Of a stretch of 64,000 nucleotides of DNA, positions 19,501 through 26,244 are shown piece after piece. The first letter of the stretch is position 1; the number at the start of each line of letters is the position of its first letter. Source of the DNA: Acidobacteria bacterium UBA2161 (GTDB lineage Bacteria; Acidobacteriota; Vicinamibacteria; Vicinamibacterales; UBA823); assembly GCA_002328835.1 (NCBI GenBank), contig DCWN01000007.1:2844-66843 (forward strand), in the 5' to 3' direction. Below the pieces are notes generated by a model. It had not been told where the DNA came from. It saw only the letters and a list, made by a program, of their open reading frames with translations, and did not search any database. Position numbers and translations under genes: made by a program.

Positions 19501-19770
19501 CAGGCCGCCGTCGACCGTCTTCCAGATGCCTCCGGAGGCGGCGCCCACGTAATAGATGAGGGGATCCCCCGGGATCCCCGCGACCGAGGCGACCCGGTTG
19601 CCGACCGGCCCGATATGCCGGTAGCTCAACTGGTCGTACTGGTCGGGCGAAACGGTCTGGGCCTCGGCCGTGCCCGCAACGCCAGCAACGGCAATGAAAC
19701 CAGTGAAAATCAGTGCGGCCGCCAAGGAAACGGAGGCGCGCGCAAGGATCCGGCCGGGAAACTTCGTCAT
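16513..19770 (-). CDS. Large secreted BNR/sortilin-like beta-propeller protein
   Basis: A 1085-residue secreted protein with a signal peptide (AVAGVAGTAEAQ). At least nine Asp-box/BNR-type repeats are visible (KSTDAGKTW, RTMDGGDTW, MSRDAGDTW, TTNDGQNW, VSRDDGASW, RTDDYGQSW and others), indicating one or two Vps10/sialidase-like propellers. A C-terminal beta domain (about 830-930) and a helical tail follow. Such proteins are abundant in Acidobacteriota and are often called glycosyl hydrolases, but no sialidase catalytic set was identified here. It is the first gene of an apparent operon with ggt, whose start overlaps its 3' end. A binding or surface role is most likely. Confidence 0.85.
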   Translation of the reverse strand: MTKFPGRILARASVSLAAALIFTGFIAVAGVAGTAEAQTVSPDQYDQLSYRHIGPVGNRVASVAGIPGDPLIYYVGAASGGIWKTVDGGLFWEPIFDDYPTHAVGALAVSVSDSQIVWAGTGEPHIRSNVTIGDGVWKSTDAGKTWTNMGLEATGRISRVLIHPTDPDIVYVGALGHAHGPQPERGVYRTMDGGDTWEQVLFADENSGASSVEMDPHNPRTLYAGMWTVTFNTWGRRSGGPGSGLYMSRDAGDTWTKLEGNGLPTRTIGKVDVCLTPADSNRVYALIETGDGVPLNGEETDNGELWRSDDGAETWQLMTHNQDLGGRTAYYNNCAVAPDDADEAYFLTAPFVRSIDGGRTGQQQGGRRRPGGDNHDIWIDPTNGDRMIVGNDGGLAISQNRGATWLRVNLPIAQMYHVTADTKVPYYVYGNRQDGPSYRGPSNSRTGGFGGGRIPRGMWHSVGGGESGFATPDPEEPDVIWSSASGSGAVGGIVVRYDERTRQYRQLEVWPESTIGWPAESLRYRFQWTFPLLISPHDNDTIYVTSQHVHRTTNDGQNWEVISPDLTTNDKSKQVMSGDLTPDNIGVEYCCVIYAFDESPAQQGVFYTGSNDGIVHVSRDDGASWQNVTANLPDLPELGVVRGIDASKWDAGKAYLAIEFHQVGNFAPYVYRTDDYGQSWTKITDGIADSPLSFARSIQEDPVREGLVYLGTENAVYVSFNDGDLWQPLKLNMPAAPIYGLVVQEHFNDLVVGTYGRGFWILDDLSPLQQHTAEVAGGDAHLFEPRAAYRFHNITSPQAMPNDPSDGENPPYGASINYWLGSGDNGEVSLKIENAQGETVRTLDATTQEGINRVWWDLRSEPSVQIKLRTKPIYGEWVDLGDERWRSGGGEITVLEPPGTYTVVLDVDGQEQRQSLEVRKDPNSEGSEADIAAQLAMARELRGNHEEVAGAINQLEWIRRQLYDLQAVLTDAGDDRASLVEAIAEVDGTVIAVEEKMVQLRRTGTGQDNIRWPTMLQGRLAYLIRNVATYDFPPNDQQREVQGVLQERMRDVLTEVRAAIDGEVGSLNDTLESQGVPPVLVVPPQ

Positions 19771-19884
19771 CGTGACCCCCTTCGGGACAGAACCCGGGAA
19801 TTAGAGGATCAGAATCTATCGGAGCAGGGGGTGGGAAGCAACCGCTGCTGGCTTACTCGGGATTGTCCTCTGCGGGCGCCGGTC

Positions 19885-20088
19885 TCATAGCCCCGTTCTC
19901 CGAACTCCAGGCGCGGGCGCCGAAATGGGGCGGTAGGTCGCTGTCCCCAAAAAAAAAGGCCTATTTCCCATAGGTTGGCCGTTTGATCGGCGAACTGTTG
20001 TGGCCTGGCTGCCGCCCTCGGCCCGAACCGGGCTCGCGGCGAGGCACGCCGCCGTTCCAGCGATGAATTCACGGCGATTCAGTGTCAT
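19885..20088 (-). pseudogene. Remnant of a Tat-exported protein gene
   Basis: A good Shine-Dalgarno (AAAGGA) precedes ATG 20088. It encodes a clear Tat signal (NRREFIAGTAACLAASPVRA), but coding quality collapses after about 35 residues. The rest of the frame covers a low-complexity stretch with nine consecutive A's and a GGGGACAG motif, reminiscent of REP-like sequence. The intact gene was probably the last member of the rhamnosidase operon. No downstream homology could be read in any frame before the BNR gene. Confidence 0.55.
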
Positions 20089-20118
20089 GGGCGGGTCCTT
20101 TCGGTTGGGCATGAGCGT

Positions 20119-20361
20119 TCATCCAATGATCAGTAACGCCACCCACGGCACGACGTTCAAGACCAAGACGAAGATCTTGAACGCGCCGAGGAAGCTGTAC
20201 ATGACGAGATCCCAGGCCTCGCGCGAGGCCGAGAACCACGGACGCTGCAGACAGCAGACGAGGTCGGACGCGAACAGGAACCAGACCGACCAGAACGCCA
20301 GCAGGCCGACATTGAGGATCGTGCACCACTTGAAGAACTCGGTGAGTGTCTGAATGTCCAT
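20119..20361 (-). CDS. DUF6868-type small membrane protein
   Basis: An 80-residue protein with two or three hydrophobic helices (ILNVGLLAFWSVWFLFA; FLGAFKIFVLVLNVVPWVALLIIG). The pattern matches, from memory, the DUF6868 family. It sits 21 bp after the GH78 gene and 30 bp before the Tat remnant. A GGAGG about ten bases upstream supports the ATG at 20361. The function is unknown; the family often neighbours glycan genes. Confidence 0.7.
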   Translation of the reverse strand: MDIQTLTEFFKWCTILNVGLLAFWSVWFLFASDLVCCLQRPWFSASREAWDLVMYSFLGAFKIFVLVLNVVPWVALLIIG

Positions 20362-20382
20362 GACTGCCTCCTTGGAAGAGGT

Positions 20383-23145
20383 CTACCGATCGACAACGAA
20401 GGTATAGCTGCCAGAGCCGATCTCGATCACCAGATCGTCGCCATCGGCCGACACTGCCGTCACGCCGTCGACCACGTCGAGTCTCTGACCGCCCTCGGTC
20501 ACGTCGGCGATCACCGCGTCCGGAATCCGAACCGTCGCCGTGGCATTGGGCGGAATGACGGCAGCGAGCGTGAGCCGCCCATCGGCCAGCGTCCAGGCCG
20601 ACTCGGTCCGACCATACATCGTGTCGAGCGCCGCGCGCGCGGCGGTCAAACCGCCGCCCGGATGGGGCTGAATCCGCACATGGCGGTAGCCGGGCCTCCC
20701 GGGGTCGGTGTCGAGGCCGGCAACGCTCTGGTACATCCAGTCGCCGACCGCGCCGTAGGCGTAGTGATTGAACGAGTTCATGCCCGGGCTCTGGAAGCTG
20801 CCGTCGGGCCGCTGACCGTCCCACCGCTCCCAGATCGTCGTTGCGCCCTGCGTAACCGGATAGAGCCACGATGGATACGTCTCCTGCAGCAGCAGTTTGT
20901 AGGCGACGTCGAGATACCCGAACCGCGTCAGGACGTGCGTGAGGTACGGCGTGCCGAGAAAGCCGGTCGTCAGGTGCGTGTCGTGCCTCCGGATGTCCTC
21001 GACCAGACGCCGCGCGGCTTCGGCCCGAAGATCTTCAGGCAGGAGATCGAAGTGCAGGGCGAGAACGTAGGCGGTCTGCGTGTTCTCGGCCACGCGCCCT
21101 GTCGGAGTGACGAACTCGCGACGGTAGGCCGCCGCGATCCGCTCGCGTAGCGCGGCGTACTCCCGCGCGTCATCGGGGCGCCCGAGAATCTCGGCGATTC
21201 GCGCAAGCAAGCCGGTCGAGTGGGCGAAGAACGCCGTCGCGATGCCGTCGGTGCCGGTCGTCGCGCCCGGGTAGCCCGGGTCGGTCGTGGCGTAGGCCAG
21301 CCAGTCGCCGAAGTGGAAGTCGCCGGTCCAGATCAGGTCGTCGCCGGCCCGCGCGCGCATGAACGCCACCCACGCCCGCATGCTGTCGTACTGCGCCTCG
21401 AGGATCCGCACGTCACCGTAGGCCAGATAGATCGTCCACGGAACGATGATGCCGGCATCGGCCCAGCCGGTGGCGCCCGCCCCACTGTCGCCGTTCGTGA
21501 GGACGTCGGGTATGACAAAGGGGATGCTGCCGTTGGCGTACTGGTCGGCGGCCAGATCGCCGAGCCACTTCGTGAAGAACGGCGCCACCTGCATGTTGAA
21601 GGTCGCCGTCCGACAGAACGCCTGGGCATCGCCCGTCCAGCCCATCCGTTCGTCGCGCTGCGGGCAGTCGGTCGGCACGTCGAGGAAGTTGCCCTTCTGC
21701 CCCCACCGGATGTTGTGCTGCAACTGGTTCAGCCGGGTATCGGAAGTTTCGAACTCGCCGGTGTCGGTCATGTCCGAATGGATGACGACGCCCGTGAGAT
21801 CGTCGAGCGTCAAGTCGCCCGGGTAGCCCTCGATCGCGACGTAGCGGAATCCCTGGAAGGTGAAGTGCGGCTCGAACTCGGTCCGCGCCTCATCGCCCAC
21901 GAGGAGGTACTCCACGCGCTGCGTGGCGGCACGCAGGTTCTCCGTGTAGAAGTTGCCGTCGGCGTCGAGGACTTCAGCGTGCCTGAGGACGATCCGATGT
22001 CCTGCGTCGGCGCCGTTGGCGGCAGCGTCCACAGTCAGCTTCACCCAGCCGACCATGTTCTGGCCAAGGTCGACGACGGTATCGCCGGCTGGCGTCTCGA
22101 GGATCTCGACCGGGCGGATCTCCTCGATCCGGCGCACCGGTGGGCCGGCCGGCGCGATCACGGCGACGTCGGGCGGGTTCAGGCGCGACACGGGCTGCCA
22201 GGCCGAGTCGTCGTAGCCCGGCACCGTCCAGCCCGGCTGCTCGCGCCGCGCGTCGTAGACCTCGCCCATATAGATGTCCGACATCCGGATCGGTCCGTCG
22301 TCGGTGGCGCGCCAGTCATCGCTACTGCCGACGATCTCGACGGTGCCGTCGTCGTACTCGATGCGGATCTGCGCGAGCAAGCCGAGCCGTTCGCCGTAGA
22401 AGCCGCGCTGCTGGGCGAACCCGATGACGCCGCGATACCATCCGTCGCCGAGCGTGACACCGACCGCGTTGACGCCTTGCCTCAGATGCTCCGTCACGTC
22501 GTAGATCTGGTACTGGATCCGATGGCGGTACGCGGTCCAGCCGGGCGTGAACAGCGCGTCGCCGACGCGACGGCCGTTGATCGCCATCTCGTAGAGGCCG
22601 AGGCTGGTCACGTAGGCGCGCGCCGAGCGGATCGAACGGGCCGCCTCGAACGTCCCGCGCAGCATCGGCGCGGGCGGCGAGGCCGACAACTCGTCCTCCC
22701 ACGCGGGCGTGATCCAGTCGACCTGCCAGTCGGCGGCGTCCAGCAACCCCATCTCCCAGTAGGCCGGCCGACTCCAGGCTGAGGACTGGTCCGCCGCGTC
22801 CCAGACGCGGACGCGCCAGTCGTAGCGACTGCTCGACTCGAGCGCCGGGCCGCCGTAGGCGTGGTGGACCGATTCCGACGACACCACCTTGCCCGTGTCC
22901 CACAGCAGATTTCGCTCGGCCTCGAGATCGGCGGCGTTCCTCGCCACCTGCAGCTGGAAGGCCGCCTGGCGCCAGCCGCGCGCGTCGGTGGCGATCTTCC
23001 AGCTCAGTCGTGGCCGGACCGCGTCGATGCCGACCGGATCGATCGCGTACTCGGTGACGAGGTCGGTCGGCACCGGCACGGGCTGGGGAAACGCGGCGCC
23101 CGGCACGACGAGTGACAGCAGCATCAGAAATAGTCGCCTAATCAT
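20383..23145 (-). CDS. Alpha-L-rhamnosidase, GH78 family
   Basis: A 920-residue secreted enzyme predicted to release terminal L-rhamnose from glycans. The signal peptide ends PGAAFPQ. N-terminal beta domains are followed by the (alpha/alpha)6 catalytic domain with the hallmark DVPTDCPQRDERMGWTGDAQ, which carries the acid/base region. Further GH78 signatures are DGWYRG and TQGATTIWERWDGQRPDG. The start at 23145 follows GGAGGTAG. The gene follows a transporter and a rhamnose isomerase with short gaps, so an exported rhamnosidase feeds cytosolic rhamnose catabolism. The divergent double sulfatase suggests a sulfated rhamnose-containing polymer. Confidence 0.92.
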   Translation of the reverse strand: MIRRLFLMLLSLVVPGAAFPQPVPVPTDLVTEYAIDPVGIDAVRPRLSWKIATDARGWRQAAFQLQVARNAADLEAERNLLWDTGKVVSSESVHHAYGGPALESSSRYDWRVRVWDAADQSSAWSRPAYWEMGLLDAADWQVDWITPAWEDELSASPPAPMLRGTFEAARSIRSARAYVTSLGLYEMAINGRRVGDALFTPGWTAYRHRIQYQIYDVTEHLRQGVNAVGVTLGDGWYRGVIGFAQQRGFYGERLGLLAQIRIEYDDGTVEIVGSSDDWRATDDGPIRMSDIYMGEVYDARREQPGWTVPGYDDSAWQPVSRLNPPDVAVIAPAGPPVRRIEEIRPVEILETPAGDTVVDLGQNMVGWVKLTVDAAANGADAGHRIVLRHAEVLDADGNFYTENLRAATQRVEYLLVGDEARTEFEPHFTFQGFRYVAIEGYPGDLTLDDLTGVVIHSDMTDTGEFETSDTRLNQLQHNIRWGQKGNFLDVPTDCPQRDERMGWTGDAQAFCRTATFNMQVAPFFTKWLGDLAADQYANGSIPFVIPDVLTNGDSGAGATGWADAGIIVPWTIYLAYGDVRILEAQYDSMRAWVAFMRARAGDDLIWTGDFHFGDWLAYATTDPGYPGATTGTDGIATAFFAHSTGLLARIAEILGRPDDAREYAALRERIAAAYRREFVTPTGRVAENTQTAYVLALHFDLLPEDLRAEAARRLVEDIRRHDTHLTTGFLGTPYLTHVLTRFGYLDVAYKLLLQETYPSWLYPVTQGATTIWERWDGQRPDGSFQSPGMNSFNHYAYGAVGDWMYQSVAGLDTDPGRPGYRHVRIQPHPGGGLTAARAALDTMYGRTESAWTLADGRLTLAAVIPPNATATVRIPDAVIADVTEGGQRLDVVDGVTAVSADGDDLVIEIGSGSYTFVVDR

Positions 23146-23173
23146 CTGTACTCTACCTCCGGCCGGCGGCGCG

Positions 23174-24850
23174 TCACCGGCGTTCGCGGGCACGGACGAA
23201 CATCGTACCGGCGGCGAAATAGACGACCGTCGGCCAGCCGATCCAGCGCCTGAGCGCGTCGTGGCTCTCGGTATAGCCGTCGAGGCCGCCGAGCGCGACC
23301 CGCAGGCCGAGCCAGAAGCAGACGGCAAGGGCCGCAAGCGCCACGACGCCCCACAGGGCCGCCATTCGATCCGGTTCCTTTACCGGTGCGGCGGCAGGCG
23401 CGACGGGAGGTGCGGGCGGCAACGGTGCAGCCTCGGCGCCCTCGCTCCGCGTTGCCTCCTCCGCCCCGGCGCGCGCGGCCAGCACGACGTAGAGTCCGAC
23501 CGCCACGAGATAGGTCGGCACGAACAGAAAGAACAGATGCACGCCCGCCTGGTTCAGGGCGAACGCCACAACGAGCGATCCGAGCCAGGCGACGAGCGCG
23601 GGCACGTTGAGCGCACCGCGCGCCTCAGCCCAGTACCGCCGCAATCCGAGTCGTGGAAACCACCAGTGTTCGGTGAGGACGATCGCGCCAGCCGGGCAGA
23701 GCACCAAACCGTAGACGCCGACGAAGTCGAGCAGCCGGCTGAAGACGAACGGGAAACAGGCGATCCCGGTGGTGACCACGCCGACCCCCAACGTGATCCG
23801 GGTCCGCGACCCGTTGCGTGTCACCGCCTGCAGCGCCAGCCCGGCCCGATAGATGGTCGGGTTCGAGGTCGTCCACCCGGCAATCACGACCGCTAGCGCC
23901 CCGGCCCAGCCGAGCGCGGCGTAGGCGACGCCACCCGAATCGATCTCGGTGAGCGGGTTGCCCATCAGCACCGCGGCGCCGGCGCCCATCACCCCGGCGG
24001 CGATCCAGGCGACGTAGTGCCCAAGGAACGTTCCGAAGATCGAGAACAACCCGTAGCGCGCGTTCGGCGCGTAGCGCAGCAGCGCCATGTCGGACAGGCC
24101 GGCGTTCATCGCCAGATTGCAGACCCATGCGAAGGCCGCCACATGCCAGAACGAGAGGCCCTCGGCCCCGTCCGGCGTCCGGCCGGTCCAGATCGTCGAT
24201 TCCCCCACCTGCCAGAATTCGGCGAGCGATCCGACCGCACCGACCCCGGCGGCCTCCCCCAGCCGCGGCAGCACGGCGAGCGCGCCGACCAGGAACATGA
24301 GGAACATCCACGGCGCGCAGACCATCGCGAAGTCGGCCAGCCGCCGGAACCCGGCGATCGCGAGCCAGGTCACCAGCCCGCCGACGGCGACGACGACCAG
24401 CACGAATCGCGCGTCGGTCGGGTAGAGGCCGGTCTGCGCCGGGATGCCGAACGGGATCCGGACGGCCGAGGCGGCCACCGTGATCATCGCGCCGGCCAGG
24501 ACGCAGTAGAGCAAGGCGTTGAGGACGTTGGCGACGGCGGTCACGGCCGGGCCACCGATCCGCCGAAGGTACCAGTAGAGCGTGAGCCGGGTGTCGACCG
24601 CCACCGGCGCGCAGAGCAACGCCCAGTTCAGGACGGCCAGGAGGTTGCCGACTGCCAGCCCGACGAAGACGTCGCCGATCGCCGCACCCCAGCTCACGAA
24701 GCTGGCGCCGATGACGAACTCGGTCGCCGCGACGTGCTCGCCGGCGAACGACGCGGCGAAGTGCCCCGGACCGAGGAGCCGGTCGGCGCTGACCGGCTCG
24801 CGGTCGAACTCGTAGTGCGCTTCGGCCGCAGCGGACGTGGGCTCAGACAT
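23174..24850 (-). CDS. NCS1/cytosine-permease-like transporter, possible rhamnose or derivative importer
   Basis: A 558-residue membrane protein with about 12 helices. The N-terminal portion (SFAGEHVAATEFVIGASFVSWG) and overall pattern resemble purine/cytosine permeases. A Pro/Ala-rich loop (about residues 475-500) precedes the last two helices. It is flanked by rhamnose isomerase (27 bp upstream) and GH78 rhamnosidase (28 bp downstream) in one operon, so the substrate may be rhamnose or an oligosaccharide rather than a nucleobase. That substrate assignment is inference from context. Confidence 0.75.
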   Translation of the reverse strand: MSEPTSAAAEAHYEFDREPVSADRLLGPGHFAASFAGEHVAATEFVIGASFVSWGAAIGDVFVGLAVGNLLAVLNWALLCAPVAVDTRLTLYWYLRRIGGPAVTAVANVLNALLYCVLAGAMITVAASAVRIPFGIPAQTGLYPTDARFVLVVVAVGGLVTWLAIAGFRRLADFAMVCAPWMFLMFLVGALAVLPRLGEAAGVGAVGSLAEFWQVGESTIWTGRTPDGAEGLSFWHVAAFAWVCNLAMNAGLSDMALLRYAPNARYGLFSIFGTFLGHYVAWIAAGVMGAGAAVLMGNPLTEIDSGGVAYAALGWAGALAVVIAGWTTSNPTIYRAGLALQAVTRNGSRTRITLGVGVVTTGIACFPFVFSRLLDFVGVYGLVLCPAGAIVLTEHWWFPRLGLRRYWAEARGALNVPALVAWLGSLVVAFALNQAGVHLFFLFVPTYLVAVGLYVVLAARAGAEEATRSEGAEAAPLPPAPPVAPAAAPVKEPDRMAALWGVVALAALAVCFWLGLRVALGGLDGYTESHDALRRWIGWPTVVYFAAGTMFVRARERR

Positions 24851-24876
24851 AGCGCATCGATCGGTGACCGGCGACC

Positions 24877-26175
24877 TCAGACGATCCCAGGCCGCCCCGT
24901 CGGTTCGGCGGTCCGCGTCTCGGCCGTCCGCGCCCGGTAGCCCGACGCGCGATAGGCCGCGAGCGGATCGATCGCCCCACCGGCGCCGAGCCGCGACATC
25001 CTGAGGACCGGCTCGACGTCCGTCCGAGCCGCCTCGCGCAGCAACTGCGCGGCACCCAACGGGTCGTTCGCCTCCTGGGCGGCGCCGAGCGCGTCGCGGT
25101 CGACCAGCAGAGCCTGCACGAACGCGCGCTGGACCGCCGCCGCACTCTCGATCAGACTCTCGATCGGATCAGTCACGTTGTGCGACTGGTCGAGCATGTA
25201 GGCCGGATCGAAGCCGTCGACCTCACGCGCCTCCGCGTCGACCAACTCATTGAAGACCAGGAAGATCCGGAACGGATCGACGGCGCCGGTGTCGAGGTCG
25301 TCGTCGCCGTACTTCGAGTCATTGAAGTGGAACCCGCCGAGCTTGCCGAACTGGATCAGCCGCGCGACGATCTGCTCGACGTTCACCGTCGGCGCGTGGT
25401 GCCCGAGATCGACCAGGCACTGCGCACGCGGCCCGAGGCGCTCGGCACAGACGTAGCTGGTGCCCCAGTCGGCGACGACCGTCGAGTAGAGCGCCGGCTC
25501 GTAGAGCTTGTGCTCCAGGAACAACCGCCAACCGTCCGGCAGCTTCGCGTAGATCTCGCGCATCGCATCGACGTAACGATCGAGCGCGCGCGCGAAGTGC
25601 TGCTGGCCCGGGAAGTTCGAGCCGTCGGCAATCCAGACCGTGAGCGCCTTGGACCCGAGGCGTTCGCCGACGGCGATGCAGTCGAGGTTGTGGGCGACGG
25701 CCTGCGCGCGCACCGCCGGATCGACATGCGCCAGGCTGCCGTACTTGTACGAATGTCCCTGCCCCTGTTGATCCTGGAACGTATTCGAGTTGACGGCATC
25801 GAACCCGAGGCCGAGCGCGGCGGCGTGCCGGCGAAGCGCATCGACGTCGTCGACACGGTCCCACGGCAGGTGCGGCGAGACCGTCGGCGTCGCACGGCCA
25901 AGCTGCTGGACGACGGCGCAGTCCTCGAGCTTCTCGAAGATGCTGCGGGGTTCGCCCGGTATCGGAAACCGGGCGAAGCGCGTCCCTCCGGTGCCGACGC
26001 CCCAGGTGGGAATGGCCACCCGGAGGCCTCGCACCCGGTCGACCAGGCGGTCGATCGCCGCGCCGCGCCGCTCGAGTTGCGCGCCGAGATGCTCGAAATC
26101 CGCCCGTAGATGAGCCTCGAGAGCGGCGTTCTGTTCAGCGAGAAACTCTGCCGAGATCGGCAACCGATCGGCCAT
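24877..26175 (-). CDS. L-rhamnose isomerase, RhaI type
   Basis: A 432-residue TIM-barrel sugar isomerase resembling the Pseudomonas-type RhaI, expected to convert L-rhamnose to L-rhamnulose. Metal-site motifs are visible: FLEHKLYEPA, CLVDLGHHAPTVNVEQ and FHFNDSKYGDDDLDTG. The ATG at 26175 is chosen because homology begins at MADRLPISAEFL; the open frame extends far upstream antisense to the sulfatase and is not credible. No good Shine-Dalgarno is seen. It is the first gene of the operon with the transporter, GH78 and DUF6868 genes. The C-terminal stretch after residue 415 is low in conservation. Confidence 0.88.
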   Translation of the reverse strand: MADRLPISAEFLAEQNAALEAHLRADFEHLGAQLERRGAAIDRLVDRVRGLRVAIPTWGVGTGGTRFARFPIPGEPRSIFEKLEDCAVVQQLGRATPTVSPHLPWDRVDDVDALRRHAAALGLGFDAVNSNTFQDQQGQGHSYKYGSLAHVDPAVRAQAVAHNLDCIAVGERLGSKALTVWIADGSNFPGQQHFARALDRYVDAMREIYAKLPDGWRLFLEHKLYEPALYSTVVADWGTSYVCAERLGPRAQCLVDLGHHAPTVNVEQIVARLIQFGKLGGFHFNDSKYGDDDLDTGAVDPFRIFLVFNELVDAEAREVDGFDPAYMLDQSHNVTDPIESLIESAAAVQRAFVQALLVDRDALGAAQEANDPLGAAQLLREAARTDVEPVLRMSRLGAGGAIDPLAAYRASGYRARTAETRTAEPTGRPGIV

Positions 26176-26184
26176 GAGGGAGGT

Positions 26185-26195
26185 TGCATTATGCA
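26185..26195. promoter_or_regulatory. Candidate operator between rhaI and the sulfatase
   Basis: A perfect odd-length palindrome (TGCAT-T-ATGCA) lies in the 69-bp divergent intergenic region, ten bases before the isomerase start. It could be a regulator site controlling both directions. No regulator gene is adjacent. Confidence 0.35.
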
Positions 26196-26244
26196 CCAGG
26201 AGCGCTGCCTTGCACCCCGGCCGACGGTGTGATTTGCTTCGGCG

